From an uncultured Pseudohongiella sp. (GTDB lineage: Bacteria > Pseudomonadota > Gammaproteobacteria > Pseudomonadales > Pseudohongiellaceae), in the NCBI GenBank assembly GCA_951812965.1, contig OX638341.1, positions 1,780,438 through 1,844,437 of the forward strand: a DNA stretch of 64,000 nt, written 5' to 3'. Under the pieces are notes generated by a model. That model searched no databases and was not told the origin of the DNA. It saw nothing but the letters and a program-made list of their open reading frames with translations. Position 1 is the stretch's first letter; the number at the start of each line of letters is the position of its first letter. The position numbers and the translations under genes were made by a program. Shown here one piece after another: positions 18,714 through 27,371 of this stretch.

Positions 18714-19075
18714 CTCGCGTCAATCACCTCGCGAATGCCGCGAAAGCTGCTCCATGTGCTTTCCTTCGCGCAGAAGAACATCGAGTAATTCTCCTTGGTG
18801 GCGTCGTCCATCGTCACGATCAGATCCCACATCAGACCCGGCCCCATTCATGGCGATTGCCGTCCTGATGTAATTGCATGCCCGGCCTCAGTGCCGCCTC
18901 CCGTCGATTGCGATGCGTCCCGCGGCGCGGCGCCCGCGCCACTAGGACCGCCGCCTCTTCTTGTGTTAGCCGACTCTCCGTCCAAGGCCCGAACGATTCT
19001 TCAAAACGCTCCATTTGCGTCTCCTGCAACCACGCTGCTCTTCTCATCTGATGCTTCCTCCCGCATCCGATGAGA
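18714..19075 (-). pseudogene. ISNCY transposase remnant
   Basis: Reverse-strand pieces match ISNCY: an N-terminal part (MERFEESFGPWTESRLTQEEAA), then after an internal deletion GMQLHQDGNRHEWG and, in another frame, WDLIVTMDDATKENYSMFF followed by SSFRGIREVI. It is cut at 18712 by the rve-type element. GGACAGA motifs at 19078-19110 probably mark its outer end. Confidence 0.6.
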
Positions 19076-19195
19076 ATCGGACAGACCTTGTGCGACAAGA
19101 TTGGACAGATCATGTGTTCTCTATATTAAATGTTAAAAAAACTTGCATATCGCAATATAATCTACTATCCTTACTGCAACTTGGAGGGGGTTGTA

Positions 19196-20407
19196 ATGAG
19201 TACTCGGTCAATCAAAAGAGTTAGTGGAAGATTCCGCGCTGCGATTGTGGCAGGGTTTCTGTCGATACAATTCGTGTTTATTGTGGGGAGTGCGCATGGA
19301 GATAACTTCCCGGAAGATCACTATTGCAACGACAATCCATTCGTCCCCGTTTGTGTAAATCTTGCCAGCCTCAAGAATCCTCCCTATTCAAAATTGGGTA
19401 TATTTGGACGCAATGTAATAGCTGTTCCTCATAGAGGGTTATGGGGACAAGGAGATGGTGGCGTCGACTCGATTCCGCAGGGGTCAATCGCGGCTATTAG
19501 CGCAGCAATAGATTACGGCTACAAGTACATCGAGGTAGATGTGATGCGCACACAGGATAACCAACCGATAATGTTTCACGATTATCCTTTGTATAGACTT
19601 ACTTCCGAAAAATCAGTACTGAAGAACACGTTCAATACGACGGCTGATTACATTACCGACCTATTTCTTCGAACCCGCGATGGTCAACTCACTTCTCATA
19701 AGGTAGTTTTATTGGAAGACGTAGTCGATTTATTGGATGAGAATTCGACCGAAGGCGTGGCGCTCATGTTAGATCTCAAAGAACGAACGGCACTTTTTAA
19801 AAATGGCGAATGTGTTCAATACTGCGACGAACAGTATTTCAAGCGTGTCAATTGGTTGCTGAATTTGAACGCAGTTCTCGATGCTGTGCCCAGCAACCGT
19901 TATTACCTCATACCAAAAACGTTCTTGCTACCAAGTGAGATTATTGTCGGATTGAGTCAGACCAGCCCCGAAACAGGCGAAACACGATATGCTCCAGGAC
20001 TTGGTTCAACTGTGTTCGATAAACTTCTTTGGGTGCCAGTGATAGTCGACAAGGAACTCGAAGAAGTTATTTCAATTATTGACCAATGGGGTCCACGACA
20101 CGTCGCAGCGTTTGAGACAAATTATAAAAACCCTAGCGATGATCTATACAATGGTTTTACTCATAACGGAACTTTCTACAACAGTATTCTCGATTACATC
20201 AAGCGAGAAACTGGTCTCCGGGGAGGTTACTACTCATACGAAGCCGAGAGTCCGGAAGGTGCGTATTCGCGCTGGGCTATTGGTGAGATGAACAACTCTA
20301 CTAATGATCATCGAGCCAATTACTACTTTGCATTAGCACTATCTTGGGGCGGTTTTGGTGTATACACAACCGATTATCCTAGTGCATGGAATGAAATTAA
20401 TGACTAA
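19196..20407 (+). CDS. Secreted glycerophosphodiester phosphodiesterase-like protein
   Basis: A 403-residue exported protein of the PLC-like/GDPD superfamily. ATG 19196 follows GGAGGGGG at an ideal distance and opens a signal peptide (AAIVAGFLSIQFVFIVGSAHG). Core motifs are IAVPHRGLWG (active-site His), KYIEVDVMRTQDNQPIMFHD (metal ligands and second His) and LMLDLKERT. The ending GGFGVYTTDYPSAW is the usual last strand of the GDPD barrel. It is only distantly similar to the GDPD at 12995, with large insertions containing many Tyr and Cys residues (CVQYCDEQYF). The substrate is unknown; phospholipid head groups, related diesters or a sphingomyelinase-like target are all possible. Confidence 0.75.
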   Translation: MSTRSIKRVSGRFRAAIVAGFLSIQFVFIVGSAHGDNFPEDHYCNDNPFVPVCVNLASLKNPPYSKLGIFGRNVIAVPHRGLWGQGDGGVDSIPQGSIAAISAAIDYGYKYIEVDVMRTQDNQPIMFHDYPLYRLTSEKSVLKNTFNTTADYITDLFLRTRDGQLTSHKVVLLEDVVDLLDENSTEGVALMLDLKERTALFKNGECVQYCDEQYFKRVNWLLNLNAVLDAVPSNRYYLIPKTFLLPSEIIVGLSQTSPETGETRYAPGLGSTVFDKLLWVPVIVDKELEEVISIIDQWGPRHVAAFETNYKNPSDDLYNGFTHNGTFYNSILDYIKRETGLRGGYYSYEAESPEGAYSRWAIGEMNNSTNDHRANYYFALALSWGGFGVYTTDYPSAWNEIND

Positions 20408-20484
20408 TCAATCGTCAATTCTGGTTGTTCATAGAATCATGTTCTTGAACTAAGATCCCAATCTCTTTTGCGAGATCTAATGAA

Positions 20485-21243
20485 ATGCAACACACATATT
20501 CAGTTCTTCATACAAATTTGATGTCGGTTAAGTTCGTACTTGCAGCTTTTCCACTAATATTGGCAATGCAATCCGGACCAACGCTCGCGTATTCGGCACA
20601 CGGAACATACGAGAAGGTAACGACTTGGACTGCCCCTGCCGGATCAAACAAAATGGTGATGTTGCAGCTATCGCTTAATGATGCTGACAATCCGCCCGTA
20701 ACAATTTTTGAAAATATTGGACATTTCGAAATATCGCTGGAATTCCTCGGTTGGAGCAGCTTCCCCAATTTCGTACTCTCGATCCGCGATCCGCTCCATT
20801 CTAGTGGACTCATACAAAAGCCTGTAAGGTACGACCTATCACCATCGAGTATAACCGGTCATCGGTTAGTACGAATATATATTGGTGAGCATTTTATGTG
20901 GTTTGAAGCGTCCGATGCGCCCGATACGTATTTCTATCCTGGCCCGGGAGAATTGTCAGATTTTGGTGGTCCGCTGACGCGAGTCAAAAACTTTCCGATT
21001 ATGTTTGGAGTCGGTCATCAAGGCTTAGTTACATTGACTAGTACTTTTGCAGGGAACGCCCCTAGAGATGCGCTATACGAATATACGCCATCCCCTTTGG
21101 CAAACAAATCCGTGCCGCTGTTGTCGGAGCTGATTGATAATGAGTGGTCTAAGACCGGACCGTTTGTAGGCGCGACTGGTTTGCAGTACGTGATCGCTAA
21201 GCCGAATGTAGCGGTAGGCATATTAATATCTGCAATTCTCTAA
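20485..21243 (+). CDS. Secreted protein of unknown function
   Basis: A 252-residue protein that I do not recognise. A hydrophobic segment (KFVLAAFPLILAMQSGPTLA) with an AYSAHG end looks like a signal peptide; the ATG at 20521 would give a more usual signal length than 20485, and neither has a strong ribosome site. The mature part is rich in beta-prone stretches and aromatic residues (GHFEISLEFLGWSSFPNFVL, GEHFMWFEASDAPDTYFYPG). It follows the secreted GDPD by 78 bases and may be co-transcribed with it. Confidence 0.6.
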   Translation: MQHTYSVLHTNLMSVKFVLAAFPLILAMQSGPTLAYSAHGTYEKVTTWTAPAGSNKMVMLQLSLNDADNPPVTIFENIGHFEISLEFLGWSSFPNFVLSIRDPLHSSGLIQKPVRYDLSPSSITGHRLVRIYIGEHFMWFEASDAPDTYFYPGPGELSDFGGPLTRVKNFPIMFGVGHQGLVTLTSTFAGNAPRDALYEYTPSPLANKSVPLLSELIDNEWSKTGPFVGATGLQYVIAKPNVAVGILISAIL

Positions 21244-21272
21244 AATACTGACAAAGTTATTGTAAAGAATAA

Positions 21273-21329
21273 AGGAGAGGAGAGGAGAGGAGAGGAGAGG
21301 AGAGGAGAGGAGAGGAGAGGAGAGGAGAG
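21273..21329. repeat. Pentanucleotide tandem repeat (AGGAG)11
   Basis: An uninterrupted run of eleven AGGAG units plus two bases. It lies in the 195-bp gap between two small secreted-protein genes, ending 108 bases before the next ATG. Such repeats change length by slipped-strand mispairing; here this would alter promoter or leader spacing by 5 bp steps. Each unit also resembles a Shine-Dalgarno sequence. Confidence 0.9.
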
Positions 21330-21437
21330 TTCCCGGTAGAGTGTTGAGATTCATTCGTGTGAGCCATTTAGCAAAATTGGGCTTATTTGACGTTTATTTG
21401 AATAATATCGAGTGTTTTGGAGAGTGACGTGGAAAAT

Positions 21438-21803
21438 ATGAAAATTACGATAGTAGCAACCGCAATATTAATTGCAGTATTTTTGTTACCGATGGATGCC
21501 TGGGCACGGGTGAGGTGTGAGAATAATGTGATTATCGAAAAAGTTGGAATGGCTATCCAGCAGTATGATAGTAACCGCTTGCTTATCAGAATTCGGCGAG
21601 AAGATGGAACAACCAAATATTTTCGCTCAAACACTGATTTTGGAGATGTTCGACTAGAACGACTAACACAACTTGCCATATTGGCTTGGTCATCAAGAGC
21701 GCATGTCAAGATTTGGGTTAGCGGCAATGATAATTGTGATAATACGACGGGTGCGCTAAATGCGATTACGGGATGGTCGGGTCTCGAGTTGCAGGCAAGC
21801 TAA
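21438..21803 (+). CDS. Small secreted protein of unknown function
   Basis: A 121-residue protein from ATG 21438 with a clear signal peptide (ITIVATAILIAVFLLPMDAWA). The mature part of about 98 residues has two cysteines (RCENN and DNCDN) that could form a disulphide. Its ending TQLAILAWSSRAHVKIWVSG then ALNAITGWSGLEL resembles small secreted bacterial proteins in which a helix packs on beta strands. I cannot name the family. The start at TTG 21417 is less likely. A pentanucleotide repeat lies upstream and may affect its expression. Confidence 0.6.
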   Translation: MKITIVATAILIAVFLLPMDAWARVRCENNVIIEKVGMAIQQYDSNRLLIRIRREDGTTKYFRSNTDFGDVRLERLTQLAILAWSSRAHVKIWVSGNDNCDNTTGALNAITGWSGLELQAS

Positions 21804-21943
21804 ATTGTAGCGTAGAGTAGATATGTAGAGTATCAAGTTGCCATGTCACCGTAGTTCATGATTTAGGGAGCATCCGTCGAGTTTTTTCTTCGGTTGGTGG
21901 ATTGATTCAATCGGCTTTCTAAAGTGCCTTACGCTTCGGGGGG

Positions 21944-22200
21944 GCCATGAACGAACCGTTCCGGATTGCGTGTGACCAAGCGTCTTGCAGGGTGCGCTGG
22001 TGCTGCTTGAGGATGCTCTCGGCGCGTCCGTGGTGGACATCGCTTGGGGTGAGCATGGTGATACCGGCGTGTCGATGCTCGTGGTTGTACCAAGGGGAAA
22101 AGGATCGGCAGAACGCGGTCGCGGCGTAGATGCCGTTGAAACTGCCCCATGGGGCCGGGATGGTACTTGAAGGTTTTGAACTGGGCTTCGGAGAATGGGT
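21944..22200 (-). pseudogene. IS3-type integrase, C-terminal fragment
   Basis: Reverse-strand pieces NPFSEAQFKTFKYHPG, FFPWYNHEHRHAGITMLTPS, DVHHGRAESILKQHQRTL and RNPERFVHGPPEA are the C terminus of an IS3-group integrase, in which homologues read WYNHEHRHSGIG. A frame change occurs in the middle. Nothing of the catalytic core remains. The other half may be the fragment at 26235-26388. Confidence 0.6.
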
Positions 22201-22214
22201 TGGTTGACGGGCGG

Positions 22215-22713
22215 AAGGGTTATCCTGAGGCCATCACGACGATCTTTCCCGACTGCGTGATGCTAACCTGCATCGTGCATCTCATTCGCTATTCACTGCA
22301 GTATACCTCCTGGTAGGAGAGAAAACCGCTGGCCAAGGCGCTGAAGGTTATTTACGCGGCGGCGTCGGTCGAGGCCGCCGCGCGGCAGAACTGGATCGGT
22401 TCGAGGTCGACCTCTACGGGGAATTCTACGCGGCCGCAGTACACAGCTGGTGCCGACGCCAGGAGAAGGTGATTCCGTTTTTGCCTTCTCTCCGGCGGTG
22501 CGCAAAATCTTGTACACAACCAAAGCGAATGAGAGTCGGCACAGCGAGGTCCGCAAGGCGATTCGGAACAAGGGACATTTCTCCAGCGACGAGGTGGCGA
22601 CGAAGCTGATTTACTTGGCGCTGCGGAACATCACGGCACAGTGGACCCCCCCCCCCCCCCCCAGGAAATGGCATGCAGCCAAGGTGCAGTTCTCAATCCA
22701 GTTCGGCGATTGA
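22215..22713 (+). pseudogene. IS256 transposase, C-terminal fragment (different subtype)
   Basis: Forward-strand pieces ITTIFPDCVMLTCIVHLIRY, PLAKALKVIYAAASVEAA, VIPFFAF-like text in a shifted frame, SEVRKAIRNKGHFSSDE, KLIYLALRNITAQW and RKWHAAKVQFSIQFGD match the IS256 C terminus. Several stops and frame changes separate them. It is not the same subtype as the copies at 7536 and 16419. A run of 17 Cs interrupts it near its end. Confidence 0.65.
22646..22662. repeat. Poly-C tract of 17
   Basis: A homopolymer of 17 Cs lies inside the dead IS256 fragment between ITAQWT and RKWHAAK. Homologues have only two or three prolines here. The tract is probably the result of slippage and may still vary in length. 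Confidence 0.85.
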
Positions 22714-22911
22714 TTTGTGTTGACGGTTTGAATTTTGAAGAACGGCTCGCACACAAAATGACGTACAGGACCGGAGCGAGCCTTTTGCGACAGTAGAAGG
22801 TGGCTCTCGCCAGACCCAACGCCCGACACGCCGCCGCTGACCGTAGCCCTTTAATTCGATCCGGGCGCGATGTGGGATTTCCTTGTATGTTAAACAGGAG
22901 GAGATTCCGAC

Positions 22912-23178
22912 ATGAAGAGAAAGCGGTATTCGGAGGAGCAGATCATTTCGATCCTGAAGGAACACGAGGCTGGCGCCTCGGTTCAGGAGTTGGCGCGTCG
23001 CCATGGCGTCTGCGGCAATACGATCTATCGTTGGAACGCGAAGTTCGGCGGCATGGCGGTTTCGGAAGCGAAACGGCTGCGCGAGCTGGAACAGGAGAAC
23101 GCCAGGCTGAAACGGCTGCTGGCCGAGGCTGAGTTGGACAAGGCGGCGCTGAACGAGTTGGTGCGGGGAAAGTGGTGA
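22912..23178 (+). CDS. IS3-family OrfA
   Basis: An 88-residue IS3 OrfA. It has the helix-turn-helix (SVQELARRHGVCGNTIYRWN) and the leucine-zipper region ELEQENARLKRLLAEAELDK. ATG 22912 follows CAGGAGGAG. Its end overlaps the start of the OrfB frame by seven bases, the usual layout for programmed -1 frameshifting in this family. Confidence 0.85.
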   Translation: MKRKRYSEEQIISILKEHEAGASVQELARRHGVCGNTIYRWNAKFGGMAVSEAKRLRELEQENARLKRLLAEAELDKAALNELVRGKW

Positions 23179-23981
23179 CGGCCGCGGTGCGGCGGCGGGC
23201 CGTGGAGCATCTCAAGGGTTGCCGCGTAAGCGAACGGCGCGCCTGCCGGTTGACGGGATTCAGCCGTTCCGCGCTGAGGCGTCCGCGGCGGGGCCGGGAC
23301 GACCGGGCGCTGCGAGTCCGGCTGAAATCGCTGGCGGAAAGCTACCCGCGGTATGGTTGTCCCACATTGCACGCGATGCTGAAGAGGGAAGGCTTGGTAA
23401 TCAACGCGAAGCGTACGCGCCGTATATACCGCGAAGAGAGGTTACAAGTGCGCGGCAGGCGGCGCAGGAAGCTGGTTCGCCCATGACTGCCGATGCCGAC
23501 ACCGCAGCGGCTGAATCAGCGCTGGTCGATGGACTTTATGTCCGACCAGTTGGCCGACGGTCGCCGTTTCCGGGTGTTTAACGTGGTGGACGACTACTCC
23601 CGGGAATGCGTTTTGCAGGTGGTGGACCGCTCGATCACGGGCAGCAGGGTGGTGCGGGAAATGCAACGGCTGGATCGACCGCTGCCGCAAGCGCTGGTGT
23701 GCGATAACGGGCCTGAGTTTACCGGCAAGGCCATGTTCTTCTGGGCAAGAAACGCCGGCGTGAAGTTGCATTTCATCCAGCCCGGAAAGCCGACGCAGAA
23801 CGCGTTTGTGGAAAGTTTCAACGGCAAGTTCCGGGAGTATTGCCTGAACCTGCACTGGTTCGCGAGTGTGGCGGACGCCAGGGCGATCATTGGCGATTGG
23901 AGAGAGCATTACAACGAAGTCAGGCCGCATCGGTCATTGGGCAATTCGCCGCCGAAGGCGTTCGCCCGGCAGGCAGCCTGA
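23172..23981 (+). pseudogene. IS3-family OrfB integrase with one nonsense codon
   Basis: The frame reads GCRVSERRACRLTGFSRSAL then RYGCPTLHAMLKREGLVINA, stops at TGA 23484-23486 after KLVRP, and continues in the same frame with QRWSMDFMSDQLADGRRFRV (D), QALVCDNGPEFTGKAMFFW (D) and KPTQNAFVESFNGKFREYC (E). Apart from the CGA-to-TGA-like change the integrase is complete, with all three catalytic residues. The nonsense codon would remove the whole catalytic core. Confidence 0.8.
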
Positions 23982-24141
23982 AAAGTGGAAATTCCACATT
24001 GGAAGCGGTTCTAATCAGGGGCTACGGTCACCGCCATGCCGACCTGCACGGCCGTCAGTTCGGTGGCGGCCATCAGCAGTCCTTCCCGCCGTCGAGGTTC
24101 ATTCTCAGCAGCCCGGCAACTTTTCCCTGCACGATGTCAAT

Positions 24142-24212
24142 GGCAACTGAAAACTGCTCATTTTGGGCAATTGAAAACTGCACACTTTCGGCAACTGAAA
24201 ACTGCACACTTT
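24142..24212. repeat. IS21 left-end tandem repeats
   Basis: Three copies of a 23-bp unit (24142-24164, 24166-24188, 24190-24212), each starting GGCAA(C/T)TGAAAACTGC and separated by one base. IS21 elements carry such multiple terminal repeats as IstA binding sites. Confidence 0.8.
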
Positions 24213-24315
24213 ATGGCAGGACATAAGATCGCAGTTGCCCTTCTGTCATTGACTGACTGGTTTTCGCATGCTGCGCGCAGGGAGCGTAGCGACCGGAGCG
24301 CAGCATGCGCGGCAA

Positions 24316-25110
24316 TCACGTTTCCGCCTCGGCGCGTTGCTCTTCCGGCCGGCGCTGCAGCAGCTGCTGGTGTTCGCGCAAGCGGTAGCTGTTACCGCGG
24401 ATATTGACGATATGGCAATGATGCAGCAGGCGATCGATCAGCGCCGCGGCCATTACTTCATCTCCCAGTACGGCGCCCCATTCCTCGAAGCCCTTGTTGG
24501 AGGTCAGTATCGTCGATGCCTGTTCGTGTCGCGCATTGATCAACTGGAAGAACAGCACGGCTCCGTCACGGCTCACCGGCAGGTATCCGATCTCATCGAC
24601 GACCAGGACGGCAGGATGCGTGAGCACCTTGAGTCGACGCACCAGATTACCGGAAGTCTTCGCTTCCTCGAGCGAGCTGACCAGGTCGTTGAGCGTGCCG
24701 TAATACACGCGCCGCCCGGACTCGGCGGCCGAGATCGCCAGACTGATCGCCAAGTGCGTCTTGCCGACGCCTGGCGGACCCAGCAGGATCACGTTCTCAG
24801 CGCGGTTCACAAAGCCGAGTTCGTGCAGACTTTCGATTTGTTCGCGCTGGAGGCTCGGCTGGAATGCGAAGTCGAACTCAGCCAGGGTCTTCACTGCCGG
24901 CAGCCGCGAGGAGCGCATCGCGGTCACCAGCCGCCGGTTGTTGCGCAACGCGATCTGCGACGAAAGCAACTGCTCGATGGCTTCGGTGGCGGTGACCGAA
25001 CCACTATCGGCCTGGGCCAGAATGCCATCGACTGCCTCCAGGGCGCCGGGCATCTTCAGATCGGCCAGCATCTCCCGGACACGATCCCGCCTGCTGACCG
25101 AAGGCTTCAT
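24316..25110 (-). CDS. istB: IS21 helper ATPase IstB
   Basis: A 264-residue AAA+ ATPase, DnaC-like, that assists IstA in target capture. Walker A is seen as LLGPPGVGKTHLAISL and Walker B as AVLVVDEIGYLPV; the sensor region is STILTSNKGFEEW. The C-terminal HIVNIRGNSYRLREH is as in family members. The frame is open further upstream, but ATG 25110 gives the canonical start and overlaps the istA stop as ATGA, indicating translational coupling. Confidence 0.9.
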   Translation of the reverse strand: MKPSVSRRDRVREMLADLKMPGALEAVDGILAQADSGSVTATEAIEQLLSSQIALRNNRRLVTAMRSSRLPAVKTLAEFDFAFQPSLQREQIESLHELGFVNRAENVILLGPPGVGKTHLAISLAISAAESGRRVYYGTLNDLVSSLEEAKTSGNLVRRLKVLTHPAVLVVDEIGYLPVSRDGAVLFFQLINARHEQASTILTSNKGFEEWGAVLGDEVMAAALIDRLLHHCHIVNIRGNSYRLREHQQLLQRRPEEQRAEAET

Positions 25111-26129
25111 TGCGCTACCTCCGCATAATCGCCGAGCGGGCGCTTGACCACATCGATCCGCAAGGGCGACAACCGCCGCTGCGGCGCGGTAATCTGTTGC
25201 GCCCCCAAGCGTCGGTACGGGCGCGCCGCCAGCGGATGGAGTATGCCGCGCTCGTCTCGCTCGAACCGGTCGATGGGTCGCTCGCCCGTGACGCCATGGA
25301 TCCGGACATTGGCCGTGCCTTCCAGCCAACGCGCGGCCTGTTCGTTGAGATCGGCATCGTTGACGAAGGCGCGTCCGTAGAAGAAGTTCTCGCGTAAGTA
25401 ACGGATCGGGCGCTCTACCTTACCTTTGGTCTGCGCGCGGTAGGCTCTGCAGGACCGCGCCACAAAGCCCCAATGCGCCGAAAAGCGGAGGAACTCCGCG
25501 TTCAGTATCAGCTTGCCGTCGCTCGTCCGATCATCCGAAAGCACCATCGCGCGCATCTGATCGAAAAGCAACTCCGCCGGCACGCCGCCAAAACGGTCGA
25601 ACGCGCTTTCCAATCCTTCCAGTAGCACCGCCATGGTCTGGCGCCGGTAAAACCGCAACCACAACAGCCGCGAATGACCCAGCACCACCAGTAACGCATG
25701 GCGGCGGCCCCAGGGCAGTGTGAACGTCGCGAAATCCACCTGCGCCTGACGTCCCGGCGGCGTCTCGAAACGCTCCACAGACTCTTTCGCTTCCGTCGGG
25801 CGAATCTCGCGAACATAGTCCCGCACCCGGCTGTAGCCGCCTGTATAACCTGCCGCCCGAACCTCCTCGAACAAGCGCTGCACCGACAACTTCGGAAAAT
25901 CCTTCAGTCGCGCCTCTATGATCCCCTTGTAAGCATCCAGCTTGTGAGGCCGGCGCTGTCGCGGTCCGTAGCGAGTGTCTCCACTCGACAGATCACGGTC
26001 CAGCTCGCCCTCGGCAATCCAGGTGTGGATTGTCCGGCGGCTTACGCCAAAAAGCTTCGATAGCTCCGTCTTCGAAATCCCTTGATCCAGGTAGTGCTTC
26101 AGCAACATCCTCGTCTCCCATCTGTGCAT
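25107..26129 (-). CDS. istA: IS21 transposase IstA
   Basis: A 340-residue transposase with an N-terminal helix-turn-helix (GISKTELSKLFGVSRRTIHT), a second DNA-binding region (KLSVQRLFEEVRAAGYTGGY), and an rve core: RQAQVDFATFTLPWG (D), VPAELLFDQMRAMVL (D) and AQTKGKVERPIRYLRENFFY (E). No frame break is visible. It starts at ATG 26129 and ends on the istB start. Confidence 0.88.
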   Translation of the reverse strand: MHRWETRMLLKHYLDQGISKTELSKLFGVSRRTIHTWIAEGELDRDLSSGDTRYGPRQRRPHKLDAYKGIIEARLKDFPKLSVQRLFEEVRAAGYTGGYSRVRDYVREIRPTEAKESVERFETPPGRQAQVDFATFTLPWGRRHALLVVLGHSRLLWLRFYRRQTMAVLLEGLESAFDRFGGVPAELLFDQMRAMVLSDDRTSDGKLILNAEFLRFSAHWGFVARSCRAYRAQTKGKVERPIRYLRENFFYGRAFVNDADLNEQAARWLEGTANVRIHGVTGERPIDRFERDERGILHPLAARPYRRLGAQQITAPQRRLSPLRIDVVKRPLGDYAEVAQ

Positions 26130-26197
26130 CCGATATGCCCTCCAGTCCTGTTGACTTCAACAACAGGTGGAGCGCATCGCATCTCGATCGATCTGGC

Positions 26198-26245
26198 AAA
26201 TGTGTGCGGTTTTCAGTTGCCAGGAATGGGAAATTTACAGTTGCC
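26198..26245. repeat. IS21 right-end repeats
   Basis: Two inverted copies of the left-end unit: 26198-26221 (ending GCGGTTTTCAGTTGCC) and 26224-26245 (ending TTACAGTTGCCC). They define the right limit of the intact IS21. Confidence 0.75.
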
Positions 26246-26388
26246 CGTAACACACGACGATGATCGCGTGCGCCGTGGCCAGTTTCTTCTCCAGTCGCGC
26301 CATCTTTGCTTCGAGTTGGCGGATCTTGGGGCTCAGAGGATTGGATTCGGCGGGTTTGGCATCGCGTTTCCTCAGCGTCAGGGTCTTG
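26235..26388 (-). pseudogene. IS3-type OrfA, C-terminal fragment
   Basis: The reverse strand reads ESNPLSPKIRQLEAKMARLE then KKLATAHAIIVVCYGQL, a coiled-coil segment of a long IS3-type OrfA. It begins abruptly at 26388, where IS21 copy B is joined, and runs into the terminus of the intact IS21. It may be the missing partner of the integrase fragment at 21944-22200. Confidence 0.45.
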
Positions 26389-27359
26389 AGCGCGCCGCTG
26401 GCCATTGAACGCCGCGTCAACCACGACGGCATGATCTCCGTCGTCGGCAATCTCTACAGCGTACCGGACGCCGCCCGCAAGCGCGCCCTCGAAATCCATA
26501 TCCACGCCGGCCAACTGCACATTCTCGAAAACGGCGCCTTGATCGCCGTGCATCCCGTGCTCGAAGGCAAGAACCAATGCCGACTTGACCCCAGCCACCG
26601 CGGCGCGCGCACAAGGCCCCGAACCGCCGCCAGATAAACACCGGTCGCACGACGCGCCCGCTCGACTTCTACGCCAATGTCGCGCAGCGGCTCGCGGCAC
26701 CGGGAGCAGGCTCGTGACCGCACTACTCGACTGTATTCACCTCAGTCTCGTCGGCCTCAAGATGCCACGCGCCATGGAAGCGCTACGACATCGTTCGGCG
26801 CATCGAACTCGGAGAAATCAGCGTGCTCGAAGCCATCGATACCTTGCTCGCCAAGGAACTCGGCTTCCGCGAAAGCCGCCGCATCGGCGTCGTATTGACT
26901 ACCGCCCGGCTCAACCCGCCCAAAACCCTCGAAAGCTTCGACTTCGCCTTTCAGTCATCCCTCGACAAAAACCGCATCCGCGCGCTCCGCGCTGCTTATC
27001 ATCGACGAAATCGGCTACCTCACTATCGACAATAACGGCGCCAAGTTGTTTTTCCAACTCGTCAACGCTCGCTATGAGAAAGGCGCCGTGATACTCACTT
27101 CCAACCGCGGATTCACCGAATGGGGCGAACTGTTCGGTGACCCGGTGGTCGCCACGGCGCTGCTCGACCGACTCATGCATCACGCCAGATCGAAGGAGCA
27201 AGCTATCGAATGCGGCAACAAGCCGACCTCGTCCCCGAGCATGCCCGGATCAATGCCCCGATCACGCCGCCGCCCCCAAAAAACGGGGGCGACCGCGCAA
27301 AAAGCAAAACAACGGAGACTGAAACTCAGGTCAAAACAGAATGAAAACTGGGGATTTTT
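26389..27359 (+). mobile_element. IS21-family remnant, copy B
   Basis: An inverted copy of 2423-3393, the same length (971 bp) and, from the identical ORFs, practically the same sequence. It contains the last part of istA (NHDGMISVVGNLYSVPD from 26410) and the whole internally deleted istB (26703-27322). Both edges are abrupt junctions with unrelated IS pieces. Confidence 0.75.
26703..27322 (+). pseudogene. istB: IstB-like pseudogene, copy B
   Basis: It has the same fragments and the same missing Walker A region as the gene at 2460-3068: ELGFRESRRIGVVLT, TLESFDFAFQSSLDKNRI joined directly to the Walker B region, and SNRGFTEWGELFGDP. The shared deletion shows that the copy was made after the gene had decayed. 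Confidence 0.65.
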
Positions 27360-27371
27360 GCTTCAGCATTG

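Larger units (their letters stand above)
24142..26245 (-). mobile_element. Complete IS21-family element
   Basis: It is bounded on the left by three tandem copies of GGCAACTGAAAACTGCACAC-type repeats and on the right by two inverted copies. It contains intact istA and istB that overlap by four bases. It is the only IS21 copy here with both genes intact and could supply transposition functions in trans to the remnants. Confidence 0.8.

Noticed and set aside
24142..24212. Three regular 23-bp repeats that could suggest a small CRISPR
   Set aside because: Spacers are one base long and inverted copies flank the other side of istA-istB; they are IS21 terminal repeats.
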